DNA of 64,000 bases from Pseudoxanthomonas sp. GM95 (GCF_900109775.1 NZ_FOAX01000003.1:620001-684000), one strand, 5' to 3'; shown: positions 1 through 9,153, counted from the first letter of the stretch. Notes: generated from the sequence alone by a model not told the origin. Made by a program: numbers and translations.

Positions 1-1
1 C

Positions 2-1765
2 CGTGTTTTCCTGTTTTTCGCCTGGCTGATGGTGGCGACCTTGTTGTGGATGGAGTGGGGCAAGTGGAAGACCGCCCAGGACCAGCCCGCCACGCCGGTT
101 GCCGCCGCCACCACGTCCAGCACGCCCGACCAGGGCAGCGGTGTGCCCAGCGCCGAAGGCCTGGCCTCGCCGTCGGCCACTGTCGCCGACCAGACCACCG
201 CGCCGTCGAACTCGGCGGCCGCCGCGCCGGCCGTGCAGGGCACCAAGGTCACCGTCAGCACCGATACGCTCAAGCTGGTGATCGATGGCAGCAAGGTGCT
301 GCGCGCCCAGCTGCTGCAGTACCCGCAGACCCGTGACGCCGGCGCGCCGCCGGTCGAACTGTTCAACGAAGACCCGGCCCAGCTCTACACCGCCGGCCTG
401 GCCTACATCGCCCAGAGCGGTGCGGCGCCGGACCAGAGCGCGGTGTTCCGTCCCGAGCAGCCGCAGCGCGATTACGCGCTGACCGCCGGGCAGGCCAGCC
501 TGAGCATTCCGTTCGTGTGGGAAGGCAACGGCGTGCGCATCGTGCGCACCTTCACCGTCAAGCGCGGCGAGTATCTGGTCGGCGTGTCCGACCAGGTCAC
601 CAACACCGGCGCTGCGCCGTGGACCGCGGTGGTCTACCGCCAGCTGGAACGCGTGCCGCCGCCGCCGGTCAAGGGCGGTTTCACCAACCCGCATGCCTTC
701 AGCCTGGTCGGCGCCGCCTGGCGCACCGCGGCCGGTGCCTATGAGCGCCGCAAGTTCGACAAGGACTACCTGGAAGACGGCAAGCTCAACCAGGACACCA
801 CCGGTGGCTGGGCAGCGATGCTGGAGCATCACTTCCTCAGCGCCTGGGTGCCCGATGCGAAGCAGCCGACCAAGGTCTCGCTGGACGAGCGCACCATCGG
901 CGGCACCCAGCGTTACCTGGTCAGCGAAACCGGCCCCAGCCTCACCGTCGCGCCGGGCCAGACCACGGCGACAGATGCGCGCCTGTGGGTCGGCCCGAAG
1001 CTGGTCAAGGCGATCAAGGCCTCGGCCATCCCGGGCCTGGATAGCGCGGTGGACTACAGCCGTTTCGCGCCGCTGGCGGTGATCGGTTCTGGCCTGTTCT
1101 GGATCCTGAGCCACCTGCATGACCTGCTGGGCAACTGGGGCTGGTCGATCATCGGCCTGGTGGTGGTGGTCAAGCTGGTGCTGTTCCCGCTGTCCTCGGC
1201 CCAGTACAAGTCGATGGCCAAGATGCGCCGCTTCCAGCCGCGCATGGCGCAGCTGAAGGAGCGTTACGGCGAAGACCGCGCCAAGCTGCAGCAGGCGATG
1301 ATGGAGCTGTACAAGAAGGAGAAGATCAACCCGATGGGCGGCTGCCTGCCGACGTTGATCCAGATGCCGATCTTCCTGTGCCTGTACTGGGTGCTCAACG
1401 AATCGGTCGAGTTGCGCCAGGCGCCGTGGATGCTGTGGATCCAGGACCTGACCGCGCGTGACCCGTTCTTCATCCTGCCGGTGCTGAACGTGGCGGTGAT
1501 GTTCCTCACCCAGAAGCTCTCGCCCAACGTCGGCATGGATCCGACCCAGGCCAAGATGATGCAGTTCATGCCGCTGATCTTCGGCGTGACCATGGCCTTC
1601 TTCCCGGCCGGCCTGGTCCTGTACTGGGTCACCAACGGCAGCCTGAGCCTGTTGCAGCAGTGGTGGATGGGCCGCATCCACGGCCAGCCGGTGCTGGCCA
1701 AGCCCGAGACCGACGGCAAGGGCCATACCAAGGACGATCTGCCGTCCAAGGGCAAGGGCAAGTAA
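2..1765 (+). CDS. yidC: YidC membrane protein insertase (5' end cut by window)
   Basis: YidC inserts and folds inner-membrane proteins, alone or with SecYEG. The frame is open from base 2; the first ATG at base 29 lies inside the first membrane segment, so the true start lies just outside the window, by family comparison only a few residues upstream. An N-terminal membrane anchor is followed by a Pro/Ala-rich linker and a large periplasmic domain, then the five-helix core from about base 1080. Family hallmarks are SAQYKSMAKMRR, NPMGGCLPTLIQMPIF and ELRQAPW. The conserved groove arginine of E. coli YidC aligns with lysine here (VVKLVLFPL). The tail is short and basic (KGKGK). A hairpin terminator follows. 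Placement before mnmE is the usual arrangement near oriC. Confidence 0.97.
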   Translation, partial: RVFLFFAWLMVATLLWMEWGKWKTAQDQPATPVAAATTSSTPDQGSGVPSAEGLASPSATVADQTTAPSNSAAAAPAVQGTKVTVSTDTLKLVIDGSKVLRAQLLQYPQTRDAGAPPVELFNEDPAQLYTAGLAYIAQSGAAPDQSAVFRPEQPQRDYALTAGQASLSIPFVWEGNGVRIVRTFTVKRGEYLVGVSDQVTNTGAAPWTAVVYRQLERVPPPPVKGGFTNPHAFSLVGAAWRTAAGAYERRKFDKDYLEDGKLNQDTTGGWAAMLEHHFLSAWVPDAKQPTKVSLDERTIGGTQRYLVSETGPSLTVAPGQTTATDARLWVGPKLVKAIKASAIPGLDSAVDYSRFAPLAVIGSGLFWILSHLHDLLGNWGWSIIGLVVVVKLVLFPLSSAQYKSMAKMRRFQPRMAQLKERYGEDRAKLQQAMMELYKKEKINPMGGCLPTLIQMPIFLCLYWVLNESVELRQAPWMLWIQDLTARDPFFILPVLNVAVMFLTQKLSPNVGMDPTQAKMMQFMPLIFGVTMAFFPAGLVLYWVTNGSLSLLQQWWMGRIHGQPVLAKPETDGKGHTKDDLPSKGKGK

Positions 1766-1796
1766 GCCCGGGCCACATCGCCTAAGATTCAACGAA

Positions 1797-1821
1797 GCCC
1801 GCCGCAAGGCGGGTTTTCGTT
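1797..1821 (+). terminator. Rho-independent terminator after yidC
   Basis: CCCGCC (1798-1803), loop GCAA, GGCGGG (1808-1813), then TTTTCGTTT. It lies 32 bases after the yidC stop and upstream of mnmE, so mnmE probably has its own promoter or depends on readthrough. Confidence 0.75.
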
Positions 1822-1869
1822 TGCGCGGCCCTGGTAACAGGCCGCTCGTCACCACCTGCGGAGCACGCC

Positions 1870-3216
1870 ATGTCCCCTTCGAACGAGCGCGACACCATCG
1901 CCGCGGTGGCCACGGCCGCCGGCGCCGGCGGCGTGGGCATCGTGCGCCTGTCCGGACCGCAGGCGCTGGCGATTGCTGCGGCGATGGGCGCGGGCATGTT
2001 GCCGCCGCGGCAGGCGCGCTATGCGCGCTTCGTCGATGGCGAGGGCAAGGTGATCGACGACGGCATCGCGCTGGCCTTCGTCGCGCCGGCCAGCTTCACC
2101 GGCGAGGACGTGGTCGAGCTGCAGGCACACGGCAGTCCGGTCGTGCTGCGCACGCTGGTCGCGCGTGCCTGTGCGCTGGGTGCGCGCGCAGCACGGCCTG
2201 GTGAGTTTTCCGAGCGCGCCTTCCTCAACGGCAAGCTCGACCTGGCCCAGGCCGAGGCCATCGCCGACCTGATCGCCGCTGGCGATGCACGTGCGGCGCG
2301 CGCGGCGCGGCGTTCGCTGGACGGCGTGTTCTCACGCCGGGTCGAAGCCGCGGCCGAGCAACTGGTGCGGCTGCGGGTCCACGTGGAGGCGGCGATCGAT
2401 TTCGCCGACGAACCGCTGGACACGCTCGGCGGTGCCGCGGTGCGCGCCGGCCTGGTCGAACTGCGTGCCGGCCTGACCACGCTGCTGGCCGACGCCGAAC
2501 GCGGTCGGCGCCTGCGCGATGGCTTGCACGTGGTGATCGTCGGCCCGCCGAACGCGGGCAAGAGTTCGTTGCTCAATGCGTTGGCCGGGCGCGAGCGCGC
2601 GATCGTCACCGACGTGGCCGGCACCACCCGCGACACCTTGCACGAGACCATCCGTGTCGATGGCCTCGAACTCACATTGGTCGACACCGCCGGCCTGCGC
2701 GAGGGCGGTGATGCGATCGAACGCGAGGGCATGCGCCGCGCCGGTGACGAACTGCAGCGCGCGGACGTGGCGCTGGTGATGGTTGACGCGCGCGATCCGC
2801 AAGCCGGCCAGGCTTCCGTCGCCGGCGTGCTCGATTCCGGCACGCGTCAGCTCTGGTTGCACAACAAGACCGACCTGCTGCCGGCCGACCACGCCGTGCC
2901 GGGCGAGGCGCTGGGCATCTCCACCCGCACCGGCGCCGGGATTGCGGCGCTGCTGGCCCGGCTGCAGGCGCTGGTCACCGGCGAAGCGGTGGAGTCGGCC
3001 GAGGGCGAGTTCTCCGCCCGCGCTCGCCATGTGCTGGCTCTGGAACAGGCGCTGGCGCATCTGGACCTCGCAAAACGCGAGATCGATCACGATACGCTTG
3101 AGCTGGCTGCCGAAGAATTGCGGCTCGCCCACGACGCGCTGGGAGAGATCACGGGGAAGATCTCGCCGGATGCGCTGCTGGGGCGGATCTTCTCGACGTT
3201 CTGTATCGGCAAGTAG
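1870..3216 (+). CDS. mnmE: tRNA modification GTPase MnmE
   Basis: With MnmG it installs the carboxymethylaminomethyl group at U34 of certain tRNAs, using GTP and methylene-THF. At 448 aa it has the usual length. The N-terminal formyl-THF-binding dimerization domain (starting [20 protein letters not shown]) precedes a helical domain with the inserted G domain: P-loop GPPNAGKSS near residue 224, the G2 loop VAGTTRD, DTAGL, and NKTD near 331. The C-terminus ends in CIGK, which carries the family's catalytic cysteine. All key motifs are intact. It follows yidC, as in most gammaproteobacteria. Confidence 0.97.
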   Translation: MSPSNERDTIAAVATAAGAGGVGIVRLSGPQALAIAAAMGAGMLPPRQARYARFVDGEGKVIDDGIALAFVAPASFTGEDVVELQAHGSPVVLRTLVARACALGARAARPGEFSERAFLNGKLDLAQAEAIADLIAAGDARAARAARRSLDGVFSRRVEAAAEQLVRLRVHVEAAIDFADEPLDTLGGAAVRAGLVELRAGLTTLLADAERGRRLRDGLHVVIVGPPNAGKSSLLNALAGRERAIVTDVAGTTRDTLHETIRVDGLELTLVDTAGLREGGDAIEREGMRRAGDELQRADVALVMVDARDPQAGQASVAGVLDSGTRQLWLHNKTDLLPADHAVPGEALGISTRTGAGIAALLARLQALVTGEAVESAEGEFSARARHVLALEQALAHLDLAKREIDHDTLELAAEELRLAHDALGEITGKISPDALLGRIFSTFCIGK

Positions 3217-3230
3217 GCGCCTGTCGCCTG

Positions 3231-3259
3231 TTGACAAGACCTGGCGAATTCCGTGACTT
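3231..3259 (+). promoter_or_regulatory. Candidate -35 for the TonB-domain gene
   Basis: A perfect TTGACA (3231-3236) lies between mnmE and the lipoprotein gene. At 17 bases' spacing the -10 is poor (TGACTT, 3254-3259), so this is only a candidate. Confidence 0.25.
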
Positions 3260-3309
3260 TGCGGTTACAGGCATTCGTCAAGAAATGCTCACCCAGGGGA
3301 AACAACCAG

Positions 3310-4332
3310 ATGTCCAAGCACTCACTGACCGCGTTGCGGCCTGTGGCAGCGCTCGCGCTGCTGGGTCTGCTGGCGGCCTGTTCACCCAAGCAAGCTGAGA
3401 CCACCACCGACGGCGCCGCCACCGGCACTCCGACCGACCCTGCCACCGCAGCCCAGGCCGTGGCCGCCGACACCCCACCCAAGCCGGCCGTGGCCGCCAG
3501 CGTCCAGGCCATGAGCGCCGACGACCTGCGCGCCGCCGCCAACAAGGCGCTGGGCCAGAACCGGATCTACGCCCCCGGCGGCGACAACGCGATGGAGTAC
3601 TACCTGGCGCTGCGCGACAAGCAGCCCGACGATCCGGCCACCACCAGCGCGCTGACCGACCTGATGCCGTATACGGTGATCGCCGCCGAACAGAGCATCG
3701 GCCGCAAGGATTTCGAGGAAGCCAAGCGCCTGCAGGCCCTGATCACCAAGGCCGATCCCAAGGCGCCGGCACTGCCGCGGTTGAGCGCCGCGATTGCCGG
3801 TGGCGAGAAGCTGCTGGCGCAGCAGACCACCGACGAGGCGAGCAAGGCCAAGGCCGCGGCCGACGCCAAGACCAAGGAAGTCCAGCGCGTGGCCGAACAG
3901 GCGGCCCAGCAGAAGCAAGCTGCCGATGCGCTTGCCGCCCAGCAGCGCGAAGCGGCCCGCGCCGAAGCCGCGCGTCCGGCGGCGGCCGCCGCGCCGCCAC
4001 GCCAGGCACCGGCCGAGCGCCCGGCCCCGGTCGCAGAAACGCCGGCTCCGGCACCTGCTGCCCCGGCCGCTTCCAGCTCCGGCGAACGGCGCTTGCTGAG
4101 CGCCCCGCCGCCGCGTTATCCGATGGATGCGCTGCGTGCGAGCACCAGCGGTCAGGTCGTCGTGGAAATCACCATCGGCGGCGATGGCGACGTCACCAAT
4201 GCGCGCGTGGTCGAAGCCTCGCCGCCGCGTGTGTTTGATCGCGCGGCATTGACGGCGGTGAAGCGCTGGAAGTTCGAGCCGACCGGCTCGGTCAGCACCA
4301 CGCGCCGCACGATCGCGTTCAATCCGGGCTGA
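3310..4332 (+). CDS. Lipoprotein with C-terminal TonB domain (energy transducer TonB family)
   Basis: A 340-aa protein with a lipobox ending in Cys24 (GLLAAC). A long Ala/Lys/Gln-rich coiled-coil-like linker (about 175-225) and a Pro/Ala-rich stretch lead to a C-terminal TonB fold (about 255-340: PPPRYPMDALR, GQVVVEITI, ALTAVKRWKFEP). The start at 3310 is chosen because AGGGGAAA precedes it and it gives a clean signal peptide. Classical TonB is anchored by an N-terminal membrane helix; this one appears lipid-anchored, so it may not contact ExbBD in the usual way. It probably spans the periplasm and contacts an outer-membrane protein, but its partner is unknown. No exbB or exbD lies in the window. 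Confidence 0.8.
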   Translation: MSKHSLTALRPVAALALLGLLAACSPKQAETTTDGAATGTPTDPATAAQAVAADTPPKPAVAASVQAMSADDLRAAANKALGQNRIYAPGGDNAMEYYLALRDKQPDDPATTSALTDLMPYTVIAAEQSIGRKDFEEAKRLQALITKADPKAPALPRLSAAIAGGEKLLAQQTTDEASKAKAAADAKTKEVQRVAEQAAQQKQAADALAAQQREAARAEAARPAAAAAPPRQAPAERPAPVAETPAPAPAAPAASSSGERRLLSAPPPRYPMDALRASTSGQVVVEITIGGDGDVTNARVVEASPPRVFDRAALTAVKRWKFEPTGSVSTTRRTIAFNPG

Positions 4333-4371
4333 TTCGCAAGCAGCGGACTGCTGCAGTGGCGATCGGGAACC

Positions 4372-4399
4372 GCCATCGCCGCTGAAGCGGCTCCCACAG
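4372..4399. repeat. GTGGGAGC-type interspersed palindrome (partial copy)
   Basis: CCATCGCCGCTGAAGCGG followed by CTCCCACA is one half of the palindrome family also seen at 16820, 30099, 35333 and 63285. It lies between the TonB-domain gene and the shared terminator. Confidence 0.65.
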
Positions 4400-4410
4400 A
4401 AGAAACAAAG

Positions 4411-4444
4411 AAGAAGGGCCGGCAATGCCGGCCCTTCTTTGTTT
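4411..4444. terminator. Bidirectional terminator between convergent genes
   Basis: An 11-bp perfect stem, GAAGGGCCGGC (4413-4423) and GCCGGCCCTTC (4427-4437), with loop AAT. T-rich runs follow on the plus strand (TTTGTTT) and on the minus strand (TTCTTTGTTTC). It can end both the TonB-domain gene and the opposing ABC exporter operon. Confidence 0.85.
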
Positions 4445-4470
4445 CCGTGTCGAAAGAGTCGACAACCCAC

Positions 4471-5652
4471 TCAGCCCGAAATCGCCAGCTGCTCGCCGCG
4501 ATAACGACGCACCGCCAGGAACCACATCAGACCCGACAGCCCGAAGCTCGCCGCCAGATAGATCACCCATTGCACCGGGTCGATGGCTTCGCCGCGGACG
4601 ACTTTGAGGATCAGCTGGTTCTGCGCCAGGAACGGTACGGCGAACTGCCACAGCTGGGTCTTGACCGGATTCACCATCAGGATGATCGAGGGCAGCATCG
4701 GCAGCAGCATGAGATAGCTCATGTGGCTCTGCGCTTCCTTCATGCTCTTGGCCGTGGCCGACAGGAAGGTCAGCAGCGTGGTGCCGATGAACACCATCGG
4801 CATCAGGATCAGCAGCAGCAGCGCGATCGTGGTGAAGCTCACCGACATCTGCCGGCCCACGGTCGGCGAGATCACCGCGGTGAGCTTGAACATCAGCAGA
4901 GTGAAGGCCAGTGACAGCAACGCCACCGCGCAGGCCGCGGCGACCTTGCCGCTGACGATGGCGCCGCGTGCGGCCGGCGTGGCCAGCAGCGGTTCCATCG
5001 ACTGGCGTTCACGCTCGCCGGCGGTGGCATCCATGATCAGGTAGGCGCCGCCCATGAACGCGCTGAGGATCAGCAGGTAAGGCAGCAACACGCCGACCAG
5101 GCGGCCGCGCTTGGCTTCTTCCGAGGCCATGTCGGTTTGCCGCACCTGCAGCGGGGCCATCGTGGCCGGGCTCACGCCACGAGCGAGCAAACGCAGCGCA
5201 CCGACCTGTCCGCTGTAGGCCTGCAACAAGGCCTGCACGCGCTTGACCGGCACTTCCGCGTTTTGCCGCGTGCTATCGCTCAGCACTTCGACCGGGGCTG
5301 GCTCGCTCTTGCGCCACTTCTCGGCGTAGTCATCGCCGATGCGCAGCACCACGTCTTCCTTCTGGTCGGCGATGGCGGCGGCGATGTCCTTGGGCGCGTC
5401 CTTGATGGTGACGTTCTGGCCTTCCAGCCAGGCGATCAGGTTGGGCGCGTTGTCCTTGCCGATCACCGGCAGCTCCAGCGGCTTTTCCGAGAGGTCGCGG
5501 ATGCGGTTCTCGGTCAGGGTGAAGATGCCGACCAGCAACAGCGGCAGCAGGATCGGCCCTAGCGCCAGAGACAGAAACACCGTGCGCCGGTCGCGGAACA
5601 GATCCTTCAGTTCCTTGCGCATCACGACGGAGAGGGTCTTCAGGCTGTTCAT
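4471..5652 (-). CDS. natB: ABC-2 type exporter permease, NatB family
   Basis: A 393-aa permease partner of the upstream ATPase. An N-terminal helix (about 20-45, after the basic RKELKDLFRDRRT) is followed by a soluble, probably periplasmic domain to about residue 185, then at least five membrane helices, which is the NatB/CcmB-like ABC-2 layout. Its ATG overlaps the natA stop as ATGA (5652-5649), so the pair is translationally coupled. NatAB systems export Na+ or other small substrates in Bacillus; the substrate here cannot be told. The operon ends at the two-way terminator at 4413-4437. Confidence 0.85.
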   Translation of the reverse strand: MNSLKTLSVVMRKELKDLFRDRRTVFLSLALGPILLPLLLVGIFTLTENRIRDLSEKPLELPVIGKDNAPNLIAWLEGQNVTIKDAPKDIAAAIADQKEDVVLRIGDDYAEKWRKSEPAPVEVLSDSTRQNAEVPVKRVQALLQAYSGQVGALRLLARGVSPATMAPLQVRQTDMASEEAKRGRLVGVLLPYLLILSAFMGGAYLIMDATAGERERQSMEPLLATPAARGAIVSGKVAAACAVALLSLAFTLLMFKLTAVISPTVGRQMSVSFTTIALLLLILMPMVFIGTTLLTFLSATAKSMKEAQSHMSYLMLLPMLPSIILMVNPVKTQLWQFAVPFLAQNQLILKVVRGEAIDPVQWVIYLAASFGLSGLMWFLAVRRYRGEQLAISG

Positions 5653-6395
5653 GCCAGCAGGCCCTCCTCGGAACCGATCGCCTTGACGAAGGCGTCTTCC
5701 AGGTTCTCCTCGCCATAGTGCGCACGCAGTTCGTCGGCGGTGCCGGCAGCCACGACGGTGCCCTTGGCGATGATCACGATGCGGTCACACAGCGCGGCGA
5801 CCTCCTGCATGATGTGGCTGGAGAACACCACGCAATGGCCTTCGCCGCGCAGCTGCTTGAGGAATTCGCGCAAGCCGCGCGTGGTCATCACGTCCAGGCC
5901 GTTGGTGGGTTCGTCCAGCACCACGTTGCGCGGGTCGTGCACCAGCGCCCGTGCAATCGCGGTCTTGGTGCGCTGGCCCTGGCTGAAACCTTCGGTGCGG
6001 CGGTCGATGAAGTCCTGCATGTTCAGGGCCTGCACCAGACGCTCGGTACGCGCATCGATCGTCGCCTTGTCCAGGCCATGCAGCTGGCCGAAGTAGGCGA
6101 TGTTCTCGCGCGCGGTCAGGCGCTTGTACACACCGCGTGCGTCAGGCAGCACGCCCAGCGCGCGGCGCGCGGCTTCGGGGTTGGTCGCCACGTCGACGCC
6201 ATCGATCAGCACCTGGCCCGCATCGGGCTGCATCAGCGTGTAGAGCATGCGCAGGGTGGTGGTCTTGCCGGCGCCGTTGGGGCCAAGCAGGCCGGTGATC
6301 TGGCCATCGGCTGCGGTGAAGTCCACGCCACTGACGGCCTTGACCTCGCTCTTCTTGGTCTTGAAGGTCTTGTGGAGATTCTGCAGGGCGATCAT
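5649..6395 (-). CDS. natA: ABC exporter ATP-binding protein, NatA family
   Basis: A 248-aa ATPase with Walker A GPNGAGKTT (residues 38-46), the signature-like SQGQR, Walker B VVLDEPTNGLD and a switch His in SSHIMQE. The frame stays open upstream to 6452, but the start at 6395 is preferred because it overlaps the previous gene's stop as ATGA and begins directly at the first strand (MIALQNLHK). It sits in the middle of a three-gene coupled operon: peptidase, ATPase, permease. The signature reads FSQGQR instead of LSGGQ, which is common in this subfamily. Confidence 0.92.
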   Translation of the reverse strand: MIALQNLHKTFKTKKSEVKAVSGVDFTAADGQITGLLGPNGAGKTTTLRMLYTLMQPDAGQVLIDGVDVATNPEAARRALGVLPDARGVYKRLTARENIAYFGQLHGLDKATIDARTERLVQALNMQDFIDRRTEGFSQGQRTKTAIARALVHDPRNVVLDEPTNGLDVMTTRGLREFLKQLRGEGHCVVFSSHIMQEVAALCDRIVIIAKGTVVAAGTADELRAHYGEENLEDAFVKAIGSEEGLLA

Positions 6396-7852
6396 GGGTC
6401 CCATCCGTAGAAGCCGGTGAAAGGCGGCGTGTAGGTCAGCTTGTCCAGGCACTTGGCGTCGAGCGCCTTCGGGTCCAGTCCATCCAGGAACTTGCCCAGC
6501 AGCTGCGGCGTGCAGCCCACCGCGATGACGTTGTGGCCCTGGCCGCGCAGCACCAGGTGGCGCGCGTTCGGCAGCGCCTTGGCCACTTCATCGCCGTAGC
6601 GTGGCGGGGTGACTGGATCGAACTCGCCGCTCAGCAACAGGGTCGGCACGTTGGTCGAAAGCGGCTTGCGGAAGTCAGCCGCGCGCGTGCCCTTGGGCCA
6701 CACCGCGCACTGCGCCTTCAAGCCGTCGATCACGGCATTGCCCAGCAGCGAGCCGTCCTGTGCGGGGTCGGTCTTCAGCTCGCTGCCGTCCTCGGCGCAG
6801 ATCACCGACAGCTGCATGCCCATCGCCATCGCATCGGCAAGTGAGCCGCCGATCATGTTGGCGGTCGCGGCCAGGGTGTCGTAGCGACCCTGCGCGGCTT
6901 CGGAAAACTGCAGCGGCAGGGTGGCCGTCATCAGCGGCAGGTAGGCCGACATGCGCACCAGCATCGCGACATCGCCGGCATGCAGGGTTTCCTGCTTGGC
7001 CTCGCCAGTGGCCGGGTCGCGGAAGTTCACGACCGGCGGCTTGTCCTTGAGCGTGGCCATCAGCGCGTTGAGGCGCTGGCGCGGATCGCCGAGCTTCTGC
7101 GTGCAGGCCGGGTCCTTGGCGCAGCGGCCGAACTGCAGGTCCAGTGCCTGCTCCAGGTTCTGGGCGAACTCATTGCCCAGCACCAGCGTGTTGGGCGCCA
7201 CGCCATCGAGCACGATCGCGCGGGTGTGCTGCGGATAGGTGGCCGCGTACTGCTGGGCCACGCGCGTGCCGTAGGACACGCCGACCAGGTCGACCTTCTC
7301 CGCGCCCAGTGCCTGGCGCACGGTGTCCAGGTCGGCGATGGCTTCGCCGGTGGTGTAGAAGCGCAGGTCGGCCTTCTTCTGCAGTTGCGCCATGCAGCCG
7401 CGCGCGTAGTCGCTGGCGGCCTGAGCCGAATCGGCGTCCATCCCTTCGGCCGGGTTGGCGCATTGCAGCGGGTTTGAGCCGCCGGTGCCGCGCTGGTCGA
7501 CCAGGATGACGTTGCGCTTCTTCACCACCTCGGCGAAGGCCGGCTGCACCTGCGGATAGCTGTCCAGCGCCGACTGGCCCGGGCCGCCGGCGATCATGAA
7601 CACCGGATCGGGCTCGGCCGCGTCATCGCGCCCGGCCGGGATCCAGCCGATGCGCAGGTCGATCTTGCGGCCGTCCGGGGCCTTGGGATTTTCCGGCACG
7701 GTTAGCGTGGCGCACTGCGCCTGCACGACCCCGGTCGAAAGCGGCGCGCTGAGCGCGCACGGTTTGAAATCGAGCGTCCCCAACGAGCGCGCCTGGGCCG
7801 CTGGCGCGCAGGCGGCCAGGAGCAGGGCGGGGAACAACCAACGTTGCTGCAT
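6392..7852 (-). CDS. Exported alpha/beta hydrolase, S33 tripeptidyl-aminopeptidase type
   Basis: A 486-aa hydrolase resembling Streptomyces-type tripeptidyl aminopeptidases (AB hydrolase plus TAP-like C-terminal domain). The N-terminus is a signal sequence with a possible lipobox (LLAAC, Cys15), so it may be a lipoprotein. Visible motifs are the oxyanion turn GGPGQS (89-94), nucleophile GVSYG (Ser193), GEFDPVTPP with the acid residue, and GQGHN with the catalytic His. The ATG at 7852 is preferred over an upstream in-frame one because AAGGAG sits just before it. It is the first gene of the natAB operon, which suggests a linked peptide-handling role, although that is inference. Confidence 0.85.
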   Translation of the reverse strand: MQQRWLFPALLLAACAPAAQARSLGTLDFKPCALSAPLSTGVVQAQCATLTVPENPKAPDGRKIDLRIGWIPAGRDDAAEPDPVFMIAGGPGQSALDSYPQVQPAFAEVVKKRNVILVDQRGTGGSNPLQCANPAEGMDADSAQAASDYARGCMAQLQKKADLRFYTTGEAIADLDTVRQALGAEKVDLVGVSYGTRVAQQYAATYPQHTRAIVLDGVAPNTLVLGNEFAQNLEQALDLQFGRCAKDPACTQKLGDPRQRLNALMATLKDKPPVVNFRDPATGEAKQETLHAGDVAMLVRMSAYLPLMTATLPLQFSEAAQGRYDTLAATANMIGGSLADAMAMGMQLSVICAEDGSELKTDPAQDGSLLGNAVIDGLKAQCAVWPKGTRAADFRKPLSTNVPTLLLSGEFDPVTPPRYGDEVAKALPNARHLVLRGQGHNVIAVGCTPQLLGKFLDGLDPKALDAKCLDKLTYTPPFTGFYGWDP

Positions 7853-7944
7853 GACGGAACTCCTTGAAGGACAGCGGTATTTCCTACGTGGATGCTGACA
7901 TGACGGACCTGCCATGCGGATGTGACCGAAGGCAGGGCGGCCGA

Positions 7945-8139
7945 TTACGTTTCGAACAGGAAGATCGCCTCGATCGGCTCGCCGAACAGCCGCGCGATCT
8001 GGAAGGCCAGCGGCAGGCTGGGGTCGTACTTGCCGGTTTCGATGGAATTGATGGTCTGGCGCGACACGCCCAGGCGCTCGCCCAGCGTGGCCTGCGACCA
8101 GCCCTGCACTTCGCGCAGTTCGCGCACGCGGCTGTTCAC
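7945..8139 (-). CDS. Small XRE/Cro-C1 family regulator (YozG type)
   Basis: A 64-aa protein that is almost entirely a helix-turn-helix: ELREVQGWSQATLGERLGVS then RQTINSIETGKYDPSL, the classic XRE pattern. It starts with GTG at 8139, overlapping the stop of the membrane-protein gene as GTGA, so its synthesis should depend on upstream translation. Small XRE proteins of this kind commonly sit beside a multi-helix membrane protein of unknown role; here it is the last gene of three. Confidence 0.88.
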   Translation of the reverse strand: MNSRVRELREVQGWSQATLGERLGVSRQTINSIETGKYDPSLPLAFQIARLFGEPIEAIFLFET

Positions 8140-8801
8140 AGGTAGCGCCGCATCAACCAGACGTAAAAGCCAGTACGAACGATCAGCAACCAGACACCCA
8201 GCGATAGCAGCGCAAGGCTGGCGTCGATATGGACAAGTCCTGCCTGCATCACGACCCAGGCCACCAAGTACCCCTGCGAGACCACGAGTGTTGCCAGCGC
8301 CCAGCTTTCAAGCTCGATCTTGCGCATCAATTCGTCCAACTGGCGCAGGTGCAGCACGATGGACGCGCTGTAGAGCGTCACCGCCAGGATGGGCAAGAGG
8401 CCGATGGCGATGACCAGCGCGGGCGAAGCGTTTGTTGGCATGGCCCAATGGGCCAACGCCAGCGTTGCGAGGTAAAGCACCAGGGCGATCCCGGCCAGCC
8501 ACAGGATGCGCTTGTCGCGGAAGATGTCCTGTTCGCGGACTTCGAGCAGCTGGAAGTAGGCGTTGCGTACCACCGGGATGGCGAGGAGGAGCAGGAAAAC
8601 CGCGAGTGTTCCGCCCGCGCCGAGGGCCATGCCTTGCAGGACGCGCTGATGGGCCTGGCTGAGCTGTGGCAGTAGACCTGGCACCAGCCCCAATAATGCG
8701 GTCGCCAGGACGAAGGCGCCGATCAAAAGCAGGCGCCAGCGCAGCGAGCGCGGCGTGCGCGTGTCGTTCATGGTCTTGTCCATAAAGGTGTCAGGAGGCA
8801 T
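8136..8801 (-). CDS. Polytopic membrane protein of an XRE-linked cassette
   Basis: Up to 221 aa with about six hydrophobic segments in three pairs, linked by charged loops (REQDIFRDKR, RQLDELMRKIELES). No enzyme motif was found. The first ATG (8801) overlaps the end of the upstream gene; ATGs at 8783 and 8771 (MNDTRTP) are alternatives and none has a strong ribosome site. The DELMRKIELES loop followed by a tiny XRE regulator resembles a recurring membrane-protein/HTH pair in many bacteria, whose function is not established. Confidence 0.72.
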   Translation of the reverse strand: MPPDTFMDKTMNDTRTPRSLRWRLLLIGAFVLATALLGLVPGLLPQLSQAHQRVLQGMALGAGGTLAVFLLLLAIPVVRNAYFQLLEVREQDIFRDKRILWLAGIALVLYLATLALAHWAMPTNASPALVIAIGLLPILAVTLYSASIVLHLRQLDELMRKIELESWALATLVVSQGYLVAWVVMQAGLVHIDASLALLSLGVWLLIVRTGFYVWLMRRYL

Positions 8802-9153
8802 TCCTGCGCCAGAGGCGCAGGAGCGAATGAGCTGCGCCGTACCAGCGTCCGGTCCGGCGCAGATGGATCAGTACCGGCAGCAGCACGATGACGCCGGCGA
8901 GCATGGCGCCCCAGCGCAGCGCATCTGCATGGTTTCCATCCAGCCACGCATCCACGAAGACGGCCAGAGCAAGCACCAGCGCCGACCATTTGCTGGCATG
9001 CGAGATGGTCACGCCACGAGAGGTCTGCATGAGTTGCGGCGCGCGCGCCGCATGGCGTACCAGATAGCCCGTCGAAGCAAGCTTGATGGCACCGGCGGCA
9101 AGCGCAAGCCCGACGAGGATTTGATGGAGATGGAGCGTGATGCCGAGAATCAT
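8791..9153 (-). CDS. Small membrane protein, first gene of the XRE-linked cassette
   Basis: A 120-aa protein with three predicted membrane segments (about 8-30, 55-72, 80-98) and a basic C-terminus (LRRTGRWYGAAHSLLRLWRRNAS). The next gene begins within its last codons, which supports an operon 9153 to 7945. No family is recognised. The 96 bases between it and the reductase gene show no clear element. Confidence 0.6.
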   Translation of the reverse strand: MILGITLHLHQILVGLALAAGAIKLASTGYLVRHAARAPQLMQTSRGVTISHASKWSALVLALAVFVDAWLDGNHADALRWGAMLAGVIVLLPVLIHLRRTGRWYGAAHSLLRLWRRNAS

